Assembly (NCBI RefSeq): GCF_002269385.1
Contig: NZ_CP022957.1
Location: forward strand, 1,669,001-1,733,000
Source: Maribacter cobaltidurans
GTDB lineage: Bacteria > Bacteroidota > Bacteroidia > Flavobacteriales > Flavobacteriaceae
Direction of reading: 5' to 3'
Length of the DNA stretch: 64,000 nucleotides
Made by a program: the position numbers and the translations under genes. This document shows positions 24,064 through 35,505 of this stretch, piece after piece (position 1 is the first letter of the stretch; the number at the start of each line of letters is the position of its first letter). The notes beneath the pieces were generated by a model. It was not told the DNA's origin and ran no database searches. It saw only the letters and a program-made list of their open reading frames with translations.

Positions 24064-24615
24064 CTAGGCTTCGGGGTTTTTATTCCGGATGTTTTTGTAG
24101 AGTTTAATACCTAGCATCAACAGTAAACCAAGAACGACAATACCTACCACCCCCAAAATCCAATTGAAAGTACTTTTCAATATTACTAAGAAAACTACCG
24201 AGAATAATATTAGGGTAGCCCCTTCGTTCCAAATACGCATATAATTAGAGGTATAGCTTATCTCATCTCTTTGAAATTTCTTAAAGATTAGATGGTTTTT
24301 AATATGGTAGGCTATAAGCAACACTACAAAACCTAATTTAACATGCATCCAGGGTTGTTGAAGCCAATACGGGGCTAAAATCAAGAGCCAAACTGCAAAT
24401 AAGGTAGCTAGTATAGCAGAAGGCCAAGTAATGATGTACCATAGCCTTTTTTCCATCAATTTAAATTGTTTGCTTAGGATTTCCTTTTCCGGAGAAGGTT
24501 TATCCTGGGCCTCAATATGATAGATGAATAATCTTGGAATATAAAAAAGCCCTGCAAACCATGTTATTACAAATATGAGATGCAGGGCCTTTATATAATT
24601 ATAATAATCTGTCAT
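24064..24615 (-). CDS. hemJ: Protoporphyrinogen IX oxidase HemJ (UPF0093/CopD-like)
   Basis: A 183-residue membrane protein with about five hydrophobic segments. The N-terminus YYNYIKALHLIFVITWFAGLF carries the conserved histidine of HemJ, and later KLGFVVLLIAYH and the conserved LRIWNE-type MRIWNEGATL are present. HemJ oxidises protoporphyrinogen IX to protoporphyrin IX at the membrane, the step before ferrochelatase. The window supplies the neighbouring steps (HemF, HemH). Annotation as a generic CopD-family protein is possible, but the HemJ residues argue for the haem role. Confidence 0.78.
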   Translation of the reverse strand: MTDYYNYIKALHLIFVITWFAGLFYIPRLFIYHIEAQDKPSPEKEILSKQFKLMEKRLWYIITWPSAILATLFAVWLLILAPYWLQQPWMHVKLGFVVLLIAYHIKNHLIFKKFQRDEISYTSNYMRIWNEGATLILFSVVFLVILKSTFNWILGVVGIVVLGLLLMLGIKLYKNIRNKNPEA

Positions 24616-24686
24616 GCAGCTACACTTCTAGGATTTAAAAGTCAAAGTTAGCAATTACATGTTATTGGAATTCAATGACCAACAAC

Positions 24687-27600
24687 TTAAAAGCGAAGAG
24701 CCCCAATTCCTGATTCCCAAAGTGCCCTATTGTAGGCAGGTATATCCGTTTTAATCAATGCTTCTCCTCTAGACTTTAAAGGTATCCACTGTTGATCCAG
24801 TTCCTTTTTACGATCCAAATTTGATTTGTTTACCCTCGGAATGCTTCCACTAGTCTGATTCAATAGAAATAGATACTCTGCGGTAAACTTATTCGGGAAA
24901 TTTTCTACATCGTCATAGGCCTGTGACTTTCGTTGTACCATATCCTCGTCCCATGCCTTCATTTTATCCAAAAGTGCCTGTCCCTTGGCTTTTAAGGTTT
25001 CATCTTCCAAGCCTGCAAGTACTTCTTTTAGTTCTTTTTGTACTTTGAAAAGTGAATTGACCATGGTATGCATCTCAGTAATCTTTTGCTCCATTTCGCC
25101 CATCACCTCGTCATACTCCTCAAACTGCCCTGGTTTCATCTCAATGGTTGGAATGGCTTTGATTTCCCCTTGTGTGCTTACTGTTTCCCCCCCTACGGTA
25201 AGTTCTAAAGTATATTTGCCCGGGATAGCTTTATGCCCCCTAAAGCTCGCTTCTATATACACTCCAGGTATCCCTGGAACAATGGCATGGCCCATGTCCC
25301 AAACGAAACGGTTTAATCCTTGCTCTTTGGGCAGAACAGGTGCCGGAGGAGCTCCTCCTCCATTATGTGGTATATAGTCCTTGTCCTTCTCAGAACTAAA
25401 GCTTCGTATTAATTTACCCTTTGAATCCTTGATTTTCATAGTAACCTTGGTAGAATCCCCCAATTTGGGCAATTCATAATAAAGTACCATTCCATTGGCA
25501 GGGTTTACTCCTTCAAAAGCATCGGTTGCTTTTATGTCCTTGGAGTTTGCTGAAAGTGGACTTCCCCAAGACCCAGCATATCCAGGGCTCGGTTTTAAGA
25601 TCTTCAGACCTTTTTGGGAAGGTTCATATTGCGTCAATGCCCCTATGTTGTCCAATATCCAAAAAGAACGGCCAGAAGTTGCCACTATCAAATCTCCCCG
25701 ATGCACTTTTAAGTCTAACACAGGAGTTACTGGCAAGTTCAGTTGGAAAGGTTCCCAAGTTTTACCTCCGTTCCAAGAAATATACATGCCCTGTTCGGTC
25801 CCGGCATACAGCAGGTCCTTTTTCTTTTTGTCTTCCCTTACTACCCTGGTAAAGGCTCCATACGGAATCCCTGAACTAATATTGGTCCAAGTTTTACCAT
25901 AGTCGGTTGTTTTGTAAAGTGCAGGGGTGTAATCATTAAACTTGTATCGGGTTGTTGCGATATAGGCCGTGGCCGGATCATGAGGTGACACCTCAATCGC
26001 ATTGATCAAACATTCCTTTAGTCCTTTGGGCGTAACATTATCCCAAGTTTCTCCTCCGTTTTTAGTGATATGGACAAAGCCATCATCGCTCCCTGTCCAA
26101 AAAACACCTTTCTCATGCGGAGACTCTATCATATAAGCCAGTGTACCATAATTTTCGGCTCCAACAGCCTCATTGGTATAGGGTCCGCCGCCGTTTCCTT
26201 GCTTTTCATCAATGTCCCTCGTAAGATCGGGCGAAATTTCTTCCCACGTTACCCCCATGTCTCGAGTCCTAAGTACTAATTGAGCCCCATGATAATAGGT
26301 GCCAGGTTCGTGAATTGAGCCGATAATAGGAGCATTCCAATTATAGAGATATTTCATATTTCTGGCTTCACGCCCCAAATATTGAATAGGTGCGGCCATA
26401 ATATTGGTCGAACTTTTGGTATCCATATCCAATACTTCAATAGTTCCCAAGTAACTGCCTCCTAACACATATCTTGGATTATCCGGATCAAAGGCCAAAA
26501 AGGCACTTTCACCTCCCGCAGCATAGGTCCAATCCTGTTCCGATATTCCGCCTCTGCCCAGGGACAAACTCGCAATACGTACCGAGGTATTATCTTGCTG
26601 ACCGCCATAGATATTGTACGGAAACAAGTTATCCACACTAATTCTGTAGAACTGGGCCGTTGGCATATTATCCTGTGAGGACCAATTTTTTCCATAATCA
26701 AAAGTGATGGTTGCCCCTCCATCATCCGCTAAAACAATGTTTTTAGAATTCTCTGGATTAATCCACAGGTCGTGGGTATCACCATGGGGGACATCAATGG
26801 TTTCCCAAGTTTTGCCTCCATCCTCGGAACGGAACATCGAGGCACTCAAAACATATACCGTATCCTCGTCATTGGGGTCTGCAAACACTTCAATATAATA
26901 CCAGGCCCGTTGCACCAATCTATTGTCACCGCTGACCATGGACCAAGATTCACCCGCATCATTGGAGACAAAAAGTCCACCTTTATCCGCATTGGAATCA
27001 CTCTCTATTATCGCATATACTTTGTTGGAGTTGGCCGGACTCACCGCAATGGCCATTTTTCCCTTTTCTTCAGGAAGGCCTTTATGGATTTTTGTCCAGG
27101 TCTCGCCGGCATCGGTAGATTTATAAAGGCCACTGCCTACTCCACCGCTGATAACAATATTCGGTTTACGCTGATGTTCCCACATCGCAGCGTACATAAT
27201 TTCTGGGTAGTTGGCATCCATGGAAAGCTCGGCAGCTCCGGTCAAGTCATTAACGAAAAGGGTATTTTTCCAAGTCTTTCCTCCATCTGTCGATTTATAG
27301 ATGCCTCTTTCGGGATTACCTTCAAATAATGCTCCTTGAGCCGCCACGTAAACAATATCCGGATTGGTTGGATGAATGATAATTCTTGAAATATGTTGCG
27401 TTTTCTCCAAACCCAAATGATGCCAAGTTCTTCCTCCGTCGGTGGACTTATAAACCCCATCACCGTAGGAAGTCATTACACCCCTAGGGGCATGCTCACC
27501 CATTCCACAATAAAGAATATTGGGATTGGATTTAGAAACTGCAACGGCACCTACAGATCCTGTTTTAAAATATCCATCTGAAATATTCTCCCATTTTTGT

Positions 27601-27821
27601 CCTGCAGTCTCCGTTTTCCATAGTCCACCTCCAGTCGTACCCATATAATAGGTCATTGGATCGTTAACCACACCAGAAGCAGTGACCGACCTACCTCCAC
27701 GAAAAGGCCCAATATTCCGATAGTTCATCGGTTGGAAATAATCGTTGGCTGTTTGCGAAAAACCAACCAGCGTGGCGAACATAAACCCAAGAAAAAGCAA
27801 TAATTTATTCGGTTCCTTCAT
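24687..27821 (-). CDS. Exported Asp-box (BNR/VPS10-like) beta-propeller protein, copy 2
   Basis: A 1044-residue exported protein with signal peptide ending LVGFSQ. At least eight Asp-box repeats of the SxDxGxTW type are visible ([64 protein letters not shown]), which form sortilin/sialidase-like propellers. The last 250 residues have an immunoglobulin-like part ([21 protein letters not shown]...[12 protein letters not shown]) and a coiled-coil helical tail. The substrate is unknown. It lies 23 nt behind an equally long paralogue and is probably co-transcribed. Confidence 0.85.
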   Translation of the reverse strand: MKEPNKLLLFLGFMFATLVGFSQTANDYFQPMNYRNIGPFRGGRSVTASGVVNDPMTYYMGTTGGGLWKTETAGQKWENISDGYFKTGSVGAVAVSKSNPNILYCGMGEHAPRGVMTSYGDGVYKSTDGGRTWHHLGLEKTQHISRIIIHPTNPDIVYVAAQGALFEGNPERGIYKSTDGGKTWKNTLFVNDLTGAAELSMDANYPEIMYAAMWEHQRKPNIVISGGVGSGLYKSTDAGETWTKIHKGLPEEKGKMAIAVSPANSNKVYAIIESDSNADKGGLFVSNDAGESWSMVSGDNRLVQRAWYYIEVFADPNDEDTVYVLSASMFRSEDGGKTWETIDVPHGDTHDLWINPENSKNIVLADDGGATITFDYGKNWSSQDNMPTAQFYRISVDNLFPYNIYGGQQDNTSVRIASLSLGRGGISEQDWTYAAGGESAFLAFDPDNPRYVLGGSYLGTIEVLDMDTKSSTNIMAAPIQYLGREARNMKYLYNWNAPIIGSIHEPGTYYHGAQLVLRTRDMGVTWEEISPDLTRDIDEKQGNGGGPYTNEAVGAENYGTLAYMIESPHEKGVFWTGSDDGFVHITKNGGETWDNVTPKGLKECLINAIEVSPHDPATAYIATTRYKFNDYTPALYKTTDYGKTWTNISSGIPYGAFTRVVREDKKKKDLLYAGTEQGMYISWNGGKTWEPFQLNLPVTPVLDLKVHRGDLIVATSGRSFWILDNIGALTQYEPSQKGLKILKPSPGYAGSWGSPLSANSKDIKATDAFEGVNPANGMVLYYELPKLGDSTKVTMKIKDSKGKLIRSFSSEKDKDYIPHNGGGAPPAPVLPKEQGLNRFVWDMGHAIVPGIPGVYIEASFRGHKAIPGKYTLELTVGGETVSTQGEIKAIPTIEMKPGQFEEYDEVMGEMEQKITEMHTMVNSLFKVQKELKEVLAGLEDETLKAKGQALLDKMKAWDEDMVQRKSQAYDDVENFPNKFTAEYLFLLNQTSGSIPRVNKSNLDRKKELDQQWIPLKSRGEALIKTDIPAYNRALWESGIGALRF

Positions 27822-27844
27822 TTTGAATTATTTTAACTCCCTCA

Positions 27845-30800
27845 TTATTCAACAAACAAATAATTCAGTCCCAAGGCATTAAAAGAGGAATTAAACTCCT
27901 TAAGTTCGTTGGACATTACCGCATCAAACTTCTCCAACTCATCATTTATTTGAGCCGTAAGCTCATTTTTAACCTGAATATCCTGATCAGTTGGTGGGAA
28001 GTCATCAATAGCCACCAAACTATTCAGATGCCCTAATTTATTGGTCAATTTAATCGGGAAATTCAATGGGTCTTGCCTACTTCTGTTCTTAGTTTGATAT
28101 AGGGCCTTTTCTACTTCACCAAGACTTTCCTTCATTTTCTTGGCCTTTTCAATGAGCTCCTTAGTAGACTCATTGTCCGCATACTGTTTGGTAAATGCAT
28201 CCAATTGGGCCGTGACGTTTCTGATTTTTTCTATGGATTTATGGGCCTTATCAATGGTCGTATTGATATCGGTAATAAAATCGTACTGTTTTTGCATATC
28301 TGCAACGGATGCTTCTGCCCTTGGATCTGGAACAATTTTGAAGGTTTCGGTATTGGTATTCCCATTGACGTTCAGATGTACCTTATAGCTTCCTGGAACC
28401 GCCTTAGGACCATCTAAATTGGCCCACCAAAGAATCATTCCGTCCAATAATTTGGCTCCTTTGCCCCGAGTATCCCAAACAAAGGTATTTCCGCCTTTCT
28501 TTACCTCGAGTTTTTTATCCTTTTCCTTTGAAAAGTTATTGTATGTGGCCAAAGTATCGCCTGCCATGGAAATGTACGTTAGATGTACACTGTCCTTTTC
28601 ACTGAGATTTTTTAAGTAAAAATGGGTTACCACACCATTAGGATGGTTTTGACCTGAAGTTTTGGATGGCCTACTTGAAGCCCGTCCCTTTGTACGATAT
28701 GTTTCTTTTGGTTTGTAAAGAATATTTCCGGAAGTCTTCTTGTTCTCGTCCAACTGATGTAATACGGTTAAATCATCGATCATCCAAAGACTTCTACCTT
28801 GGGTGGCCACGATAAGATTATCATCCTTAATGGTCAAATCCGTTATTGGTACAATGGGCAAGTTCATTTGAAAGGAATTCCAATTGGCTCCATCATCAAA
28901 GGAAATATACATACCCGTTTCCGTTCCGGCATACAACAATCCCTTTCTTTTAGGGTCTTCCCGAACTACACGGGTAAAATGCTCAGCATCGATTCCATTG
29001 GTAATCTTGGTCCATGTTTGACCATAATCTGTCGTTTTATATAAATACGGTTGAAAATCACCCAATTTATATCGTGTAGCGGCCACATAACAAGTGCCTT
29101 CGTCAAAATAAGAAGGCTCTATACTGTTGATCATATTCCACTCCGGCATGTTGGCAGGGGTAACATTTTCCCATGTTTTGCCACCGTCCTTTGTAACATG
29201 AATTAAGCCGTCATCACTACCTACCCAAAGCAAGCCTTCCTTTAATGGGCTTTCGTTCGCCGTAAAGATGGTACAGTAGTATTCTACGCTGGTATTGTCC
29301 TGCGTGATGGGCCCACCACTGGAACCTAACTTGGTTGGGTCGTTCCTGGTAAGGTCGCCACTTAACACTTCCCAACTTTGACCTTCATTAGTGGTCATGT
29401 GTACATGGTTGGAAAAGGTATAAAGTTTATTGGGGTCATGCCTACTGAACAATATGGGGAAATTCCATTGAAATCGATATTTCATCGCCTCGGCACCGGC
29501 ACCCATAGGGTTGTCCGGCCATACATTTATCCCTCGGACCGTTCCTTTTTCATGGTTGACACGGGTTAGGAATCCGTCGTAACTACCTCCATATACAATA
29601 TCATCATTTTCAGGGTCTACTGCAATCCATGCGGATTCACCCCCTGCAGTTTCTTCCCAATCATCCTCTGTAATGGCAGAACCATCACTCCTGTGGTTCA
29701 CTCGCAAGGTAGAATTATCTTGTTGTGCCACATAAATACGATATGGAAAATGGTTGTCCGTGGTTACCCTATAATATTGAGCTGTTGGTTGATTGTAATA
29801 CGTACTCCAAGTTTCACCACCGTCATAGGAAATCTGGGCGCCTCCATCATCGCCAATAATCATCCGTTGCCCATCCTCAGGTGATATCCATAAATCATGA
29901 TGGTCTCCATGTGGAGCGTTGAACGACTTAAAGCTCTTACCTCCATCCGTAGATTTATGGTAGCTTACATTTAGTACATAAACTACGTCCTCATCTTGGG
30001 TATCTGCATACACGCGTGTATAGTACCAAGCACGTTGTCTTAAACTACGATCGCTATTGACAAGCGTCCATTTTTTTCCACCGTCCTCGGAACGGTATAG
30101 CCCGCCTTTTTCTTTATTTTCTACAATCGCCCAAACCCGCTCTGAATTTTTTGGAGAAACTGCTACGCCGATAATACCCAAAGTATCCGTTGGGAAACCC
30201 TCATTCTTGGAAATTTCCTTCCAAGTTTCGCCACTATCGGTACTTTTCCATAATGCAGAACCTTCTCCACCACTGCTCAAACTATAAGGTGTACGCTGTG
30301 CACGCCAAGTGGAAGCATATAAAATTCTTGGATTGTTGGGGTCGAATGTCAAATCGACTGCACCGGCCTGATCGTTTACAAAAAGTACTTGTTTCCAAGT
30401 TTTTCCTCCATCCGTACTTTTGTAGACACCTCTTTCCTTAGTGGGTTTGTATATATCTCCTAAAACTGCTGCATATACCGTATTATAATCCGTGGGGTGT
30501 ACCCTTATTCTTGGTACGTGCCTACTTTTTTCAAGCCCGGCCTTTTCCCATGTTTTACCGGCATCTACGGTCTTCCAAACTCCGTAACCCGATGAAACAT
30601 TACCTCGTAGAGTTTGTTCACCACCGCCAACATACATGACGTTAGGATCGCTCTGTGCAACCTCTACCGCGCCAATACTTCCGCCAAAGTATCCGTCAGA
30701 AATATTTTCCCAAGTTCGACCTCCGTCTAATGTTTTCCATACACCACCTCCGGTGGCCCCGAAATAATAAAGATTAGGTTCCCCCGGTACGCCGGTTACG

Positions 30801-30979
30801 GCTGCTGAACGGCCGCCCCTGAACGGGCCAATTTCTCGATAGTCCAGACTGGAATATAATTCCTCCGGATAGGTAACGGTAACACTTTTGGACTTGTTTC
30901 TTCGTTGTGCTTCCGCAGTATTAGTAAATAACAATAGCAAAAGGGCCATGAGGCCCATAAAGGAGTAGTTTGGTTTCAT
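27845..30979 (-). CDS. Exported Asp-box (BNR/VPS10-like) beta-propeller protein, copy 1
   Basis: A 1044-residue paralogue of the following gene with the same domain order: signal peptide (FTNTAEAQ), Asp-box propellers ([72 protein letters not shown]), an Ig-like segment and a helical C-terminus. Such proteins in Bacteroidota are linked to extracytoplasmic protein or glycan handling, without a defined reaction. The divergent gene encodes a tricorn-like protease, suggesting a shared peptide-degradation role (inference). Confidence 0.85.
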   Translation of the reverse strand: MKPNYSFMGLMALLLLLFTNTAEAQRRNKSKSVTVTYPEELYSSLDYREIGPFRGGRSAAVTGVPGEPNLYYFGATGGGVWKTLDGGRTWENISDGYFGGSIGAVEVAQSDPNVMYVGGGEQTLRGNVSSGYGVWKTVDAGKTWEKAGLEKSRHVPRIRVHPTDYNTVYAAVLGDIYKPTKERGVYKSTDGGKTWKQVLFVNDQAGAVDLTFDPNNPRILYASTWRAQRTPYSLSSGGEGSALWKSTDSGETWKEISKNEGFPTDTLGIIGVAVSPKNSERVWAIVENKEKGGLYRSEDGGKKWTLVNSDRSLRQRAWYYTRVYADTQDEDVVYVLNVSYHKSTDGGKSFKSFNAPHGDHHDLWISPEDGQRMIIGDDGGAQISYDGGETWSTYYNQPTAQYYRVTTDNHFPYRIYVAQQDNSTLRVNHRSDGSAITEDDWEETAGGESAWIAVDPENDDIVYGGSYDGFLTRVNHEKGTVRGINVWPDNPMGAGAEAMKYRFQWNFPILFSRHDPNKLYTFSNHVHMTTNEGQSWEVLSGDLTRNDPTKLGSSGGPITQDNTSVEYYCTIFTANESPLKEGLLWVGSDDGLIHVTKDGGKTWENVTPANMPEWNMINSIEPSYFDEGTCYVAATRYKLGDFQPYLYKTTDYGQTWTKITNGIDAEHFTRVVREDPKRKGLLYAGTETGMYISFDDGANWNSFQMNLPIVPITDLTIKDDNLIVATQGRSLWMIDDLTVLHQLDENKKTSGNILYKPKETYRTKGRASSRPSKTSGQNHPNGVVTHFYLKNLSEKDSVHLTYISMAGDTLATYNNFSKEKDKKLEVKKGGNTFVWDTRGKGAKLLDGMILWWANLDGPKAVPGSYKVHLNVNGNTNTETFKIVPDPRAEASVADMQKQYDFITDINTTIDKAHKSIEKIRNVTAQLDAFTKQYADNESTKELIEKAKKMKESLGEVEKALYQTKNRSRQDPLNFPIKLTNKLGHLNSLVAIDDFPPTDQDIQVKNELTAQINDELEKFDAVMSNELKEFNSSFNALGLNYLFVE

Positions 30980-31119
30980 TTTATATTCTTTGAATTAGTC
31001 GTCTCTAAATTTAGGAAAAAGGTTTTAAAGAACTCTTTAAAATTCAATTATTCAAGTGATAATTGCTAAATTGTCAATTATTCTACTTGTTCATTTTTAT
31101 TTTATTTCATCAATCACAT

Positions 31120-34100
31120 ATGAACCTTAAAATTTTAGCTCTTTTCGTTCTTGGATTTTCCTCTACTGCCATCACTGCCCAAGAATCCTATTTCTTGATG
31201 GACCCTACCCTGTCACCCGATGCAAAAACCATTGTATTTAGTTATGACTCCGATCTTTGGAGCGTACCATCGAGCGGCGGAACAGCAGTTCGTCTTACGG
31301 CCATGGACGGCAACGAAACCTTGCCCAGCATTTCCCCAGATGGCAAATGGCTGTCCTTTAGTGCGACTCCATACGGTAACAAAGACATCTTTTTAATGCC
31401 ATTGCAGGGAGGAAATATCCAGCAATTGACCTTTAACGATGCCGATGATGATATGGACAGCTGGTCTTGGGATTCTTCCAAACTATATTTCACCTCTTCC
31501 CGCTACAATCGATATTCTGGCTATGAGGTAAAAATAGACGGAGGTACTCCAAAACGTTTGTTCGACAACTATTTTAATACGGTTTCAAATATTGTAGTTC
31601 ACCCAAAGACCAATGAAATATTCTTCAACGAAAGTTGGGAAGGAAAGCTTTTTACACATAGAAAAAGATACAAAGGCGCCTATAATCCAGATATAAAATC
31701 CTATAACCCTAACTCCAAGGAATTTAATAAATACACGACCTACAACGGAAAGGATTTATGGGCTACAGCTGATGCCGAGGGCAACGTGTTTTTTGTTTCC
31801 GACGAGGCAAATGGGGAGTACAACTTATATAGACTTAACAATGGTGAAAAGGCGCAATTGACACAATTTGAAAGTAGTATTGGCAGGCCCCATGTTAGTG
31901 CCAATGGCAATCTTATTGTTTTTGTAAAAGATTATCAAATCCATAGTTATAATGTTGCCAACAAAACTTCCTCAAAAGTTCTAATTCAAATAAGCAATAA
32001 CAATACTTTGGAGAAGGCTCAAGATTTCAAGGTTCAGGGGGAAATAAGCAATTTTTCGGTTTCACCGGACAACAAAAAAATGGCTTTTGTTTCAAGGGGC
32101 GAACTATTTGTATCGGACGTCAAAGGAAAGTTCATTAAGCACATTCCCACTAAAATTGACGAACGTGTACTTGAAGTGGTTTGGCTTAAAGACAACAAAA
32201 CCCTTCTTTATAATCGCACGGATGATGGATATTTTAATTTGTTCACCATTGACGCGGAAGGTACTTCTACAGAAAAACAACATACCAAAGATTCAAGGAA
32301 CAATGTTAACATAGTCCTTGATCCTGATTTTAAGAAAGCCCTATATATTAGTGGTCGCGATGAACTGCGGTTACTTGATCTTTCCAATTTTAAAAGTGAG
32401 CTCCTTTTAAAGGATGAATTTTGGGCCCTATATGCCCCACAACCCTATTTTTCGCCAAATGGAAAGTACATTGTATATACTGCCATTCGGAATTTTGAGT
32501 CGGATGTTTTTGTCATACGTCTGTCCGATAAGAAAATCACCAACCTTACCAATACTGGGGTCACCGAAAATTCACCCATTTGGTCGCCGGACGGGAAATA
32601 TCTGTATATGGTATCCAACTTGGTAAAACCCTCATATCCTTACGGATTGGATGAATCACAGATTTACCAAATGCCTTTGGATAAATACGAAGATCCTTAT
32701 ACGACGGACAAGTTCCACGAAATGTTCAAGGAGGAAGAAAAAGAAAAGGAGGAAGAAAAAGACGATAAAAAGAAGGAGGACAAAGAAGACAAAAAGCCGA
32801 TTAGCATTACTATCAACGAAGAGAAGATCATGGAACGGATTAACGCTGTTAGTCCCTCTTTCGGAAGACAAAATAGTCCCTCAGTCATTAAAAAGGATGA
32901 TGCTACTCATGTCATTTATCTTAGTAATCACGATGAAGGAAAGACGAAACTTTGGAAGACCGTCATAGAACCTTTTAAAAAGAACAAGACCGAAAAAGTT
33001 TTGGACGACGAAATTCGAGGATATCAATTGGCAAATGCCAAGGACTCCTATTATTTACTAAGCAAAGGAAACTTGCATACATTTGACGTGGAAAAGAACA
33101 AGTCCGAAAAAATTGAGATGGACTACACTTTCCGTCGTAATCTCTCCAATGAATTCAGCCAAATGTTTTATGAAGCCTGGGCAGGATTTGAGGAAAATTT
33201 TTACGATGGCGATTTCCATGGTGAGGATTGGACCGCCCTACGAAAAAAGTATGAGCAATATTTGCCTTATTTAACCAATAGGGACCAACTAAGAGTATTG
33301 TTCAACGATATGCTGGGCGAACTGAATACTTCTCACTTTGGTTTTAGGTCCAGTGGAGACGAAGAGGATGTATTCTATACAACCAAATCCTTGGCGACAG
33401 GAATAGACTTTTCCAATGAAGACCCCTATGTGGTGGAGGCAATCATAACAGATGGTCCCGCAGATATTTCAGGGAAGAATATTAAAAAAGGTGATGTTTT
33501 GATATCGGTCAACGGCCAAAAAATAGATTCTAAAAAGAATAGGGAATTTTATTTTAATGAGCCTTCAATCGACTCCGAAATACAACTGGAATTTAAACGC
33601 GGGGACGAAAATATTTCCGTTAACCTACACCCTATAACTACCTCTTCACAAAGGAGTCTTCTTTATGACGAATGGGTAGACGATAACCAGAAATATGTCG
33701 ATTCTAAAAGCGACAAAAGAATTGCTTATATCCATATGAAGAATATGGGTGGTGGGGAGCTTGAAAATTTTAAAAGGGAAATGGTTTCCGAAACCAATCA
33801 GAGGGATGCCCTAGTCCTGGATCTACGCTATAATACAGGGGGAAATGTCCATGACGAAGTGCTTCAGTTACTATCCCAAAAACCCTATCTAAAATGGAAA
33901 TATAGGGATGGTGCCCTTGCACCGCAACCCAACTTTGCTCCGGCCGCAAAACCGATTATTCTATTGATGAACGAACAATCACTCAGTGATGCCGAAATGA
34001 CCGCAGCAGGATTTAAGGCCTTAAAACTTGGTAAAACCTTGGGAACGGAAACCTACCGCTGGATAATTTTTACCTCGGGCAAGAGTTTGGTCGATGGCTC

Positions 34101-34266
34101 CTTTTATCGCTTACCGGCATGGGGATGTTTCACCTTGGATGGAAAAAATTTGGAAAAAACAGGGGTTACACCGGACATTGCGGTACCCGAAACTTTTTTA
34201 GACCGCTTGAACGGGAACAAACCTCAACTCGACCGAGCGATACAGGAAATATTGAAGCAATTGTAA
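31120..34266 (+). CDS. Tricorn-like S41 family protease, exported
   Basis: A 1048-residue protease. The ATG at 31120 gives the signal peptide MNLKILALFVLGFSSTAITAQ, better than the upstream in-frame start at 31063. An N-terminal beta-propeller with TolB/WD-like repeats (TLSPDAKTIVFSYDSDLW, SISPDGKWLSFS) is followed by a highly charged linker at about 535-560, a helical bundle, a PDZ domain (about 760-835) and the S41 core with DLRYNTGGNV and NEQSLSDAEM (candidate nucleophiles Ser954/Ser956). Tricorn proteases trim oligopeptides; an exported form would act in the periplasm. It is divergent from the Asp-box pair. Confidence 0.87.
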   Translation: MNLKILALFVLGFSSTAITAQESYFLMDPTLSPDAKTIVFSYDSDLWSVPSSGGTAVRLTAMDGNETLPSISPDGKWLSFSATPYGNKDIFLMPLQGGNIQQLTFNDADDDMDSWSWDSSKLYFTSSRYNRYSGYEVKIDGGTPKRLFDNYFNTVSNIVVHPKTNEIFFNESWEGKLFTHRKRYKGAYNPDIKSYNPNSKEFNKYTTYNGKDLWATADAEGNVFFVSDEANGEYNLYRLNNGEKAQLTQFESSIGRPHVSANGNLIVFVKDYQIHSYNVANKTSSKVLIQISNNNTLEKAQDFKVQGEISNFSVSPDNKKMAFVSRGELFVSDVKGKFIKHIPTKIDERVLEVVWLKDNKTLLYNRTDDGYFNLFTIDAEGTSTEKQHTKDSRNNVNIVLDPDFKKALYISGRDELRLLDLSNFKSELLLKDEFWALYAPQPYFSPNGKYIVYTAIRNFESDVFVIRLSDKKITNLTNTGVTENSPIWSPDGKYLYMVSNLVKPSYPYGLDESQIYQMPLDKYEDPYTTDKFHEMFKEEEKEKEEEKDDKKKEDKEDKKPISITINEEKIMERINAVSPSFGRQNSPSVIKKDDATHVIYLSNHDEGKTKLWKTVIEPFKKNKTEKVLDDEIRGYQLANAKDSYYLLSKGNLHTFDVEKNKSEKIEMDYTFRRNLSNEFSQMFYEAWAGFEENFYDGDFHGEDWTALRKKYEQYLPYLTNRDQLRVLFNDMLGELNTSHFGFRSSGDEEDVFYTTKSLATGIDFSNEDPYVVEAIITDGPADISGKNIKKGDVLISVNGQKIDSKKNREFYFNEPSIDSEIQLEFKRGDENISVNLHPITTSSQRSLLYDEWVDDNQKYVDSKSDKRIAYIHMKNMGGGELENFKREMVSETNQRDALVLDLRYNTGGNVHDEVLQLLSQKPYLKWKYRDGALAPQPNFAPAAKPIILLMNEQSLSDAEMTAAGFKALKLGKTLGTETYRWIIFTSGKSLVDGSFYRLPAWGCFTLDGKNLEKTGVTPDIAVPETFLDRLNGNKPQLDRAIQEILKQL

Positions 34267-34341
34267 CTGTATGTTTTTGTGGCGTTAATAAGTTACCTTT
34301 CATTTGAACATGTAACTTTTTAAGGGTGTCCTTTTTTTAAA

Positions 34342-35445
34342 TCAGTTTTCCAAAAACTCCAGGCAAACAGGGTTTGGCAGAGACATTTCCTCTAAAAATT
34401 CCAAAGTGCCTTGGTCTTCGTTTCTTTTAAAGACAACGATATTGTTACTCTTTTGATTGGCTACCAATAGAAATTTTCCTGAGGGATCAATGGTGAAATT
34501 ACGGGGCCAATCTCCCCGAACAGATTCACTTCCCACTAAGCTCAAACTTCCTGTTTTCTGGTCCACCTTAAAAATGACGATAGTCTGTTCTCCACGGTTT
34601 GAGCCGTACAAAAATTTACCATCTGACGATAAATGAATATCTGCACAGTAACTTTCACCATCAAAATCATCAGCAAGGGTAGCATGCGTCTCTATTTCTT
34701 GGTATTCATTGCCTACTTTTTCAAATACGGTAATGGTAGAATTCAATTCATTGATGACATACAGATACTTTCCATTTTGACCAAAAGTAAAATGCCTTGG
34801 CCCTGCTCCATCGGGTAAATCAACAGAGGCTTGTTCGTTTTGTAAATACTTACCATTTTCAGCTTTGTATCGCTTCACCGCATCTAATCCCAAATCAGCA
34901 ATAAACAAACCATCCTCGGTAAATTCGGCAGAATGAACATGTGAAGTCTTAACCGTGTCGAGACTTTTATGATCAATGATTTGTCGATTTTCTTTTAAAC
35001 TTCCCGAAGTATCCAAACCAAAAATAGTGGCGCTACCCCCGGTATAACTGGAAATGGCCAATTCTTTACCGTCATCCGAAACGGCAATATGACAGGGATG
35101 CGCCCCAACCGTTGCCATATCGCCCTTTTGGGTTAGCTTTCCATCTATGAGGTCATAAGCCAAAACGCCTCCAGAAGAATTCTCAAAACTATCCGTTTCC
35201 AAAACAGCATACAAGGTTTTATTGTCCGGGGAAAACTTTATATACGAAGGATTTTCAATCGTCGCTGCTAATTTTTTGTCCGTAAGTGCTCCTGTATTGG
35301 TGTTAAATTTTAATCGATAAATACCGTTACTTTCCCCATCGGTATATGTTCCTACATATAGGTTGTACATGTCATTTTCTGTATTAGTCTTACATCCTAT
35401 CAATATTATGCCCAAACCTATTGCGACAAATAGCCAATATTTCAT
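34342..35445 (-). CDS. Lactonase-family seven-bladed propeller lipoprotein
   Basis: A 367-residue lipoprotein; the signal ends LIGC with Cys18 as lipid anchor. The sequence has the PgL/YbhE lactonase pattern: YNLYVGTYTDGESNGIYRLKFN, NPSYIKFSPDNKTLYAV, GAHPCHIAVSDDGKELAISSYTGG, GAGPRHFTFGQNGKYLYVINE and WPRNFTIDPSGKFLLVANQ. Cytosolic members are 6-phosphogluconolactonases; a lipoprotein form cannot use that substrate in the cytosol and probably acts on another lactone. It stands alone. Confidence 0.82.
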   Translation of the reverse strand: MKYWLFVAIGLGIILIGCKTNTENDMYNLYVGTYTDGESNGIYRLKFNTNTGALTDKKLAATIENPSYIKFSPDNKTLYAVLETDSFENSSGGVLAYDLIDGKLTQKGDMATVGAHPCHIAVSDDGKELAISSYTGGSATIFGLDTSGSLKENRQIIDHKSLDTVKTSHVHSAEFTEDGLFIADLGLDAVKRYKAENGKYLQNEQASVDLPDGAGPRHFTFGQNGKYLYVINELNSTITVFEKVGNEYQEIETHATLADDFDGESYCADIHLSSDGKFLYGSNRGEQTIVIFKVDQKTGSLSLVGSESVRGDWPRNFTIDPSGKFLLVANQKSNNIVVFKRNEDQGTLEFLEEMSLPNPVCLEFLEN

Positions 35446-35505
35446 TACTATATAAGTTTTGTATAAATGTAGTCACTTCTTATGAATTGGGGCAAGCGGT
35501 GTTTT

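Noticed and set aside
32656..32888. Hydrophobic antisense frames opposite the tricorn-like protease linker
   Set aside because: They arise from the antisense of GAA/AAA-rich codons of the charged linker and are not independent genes.
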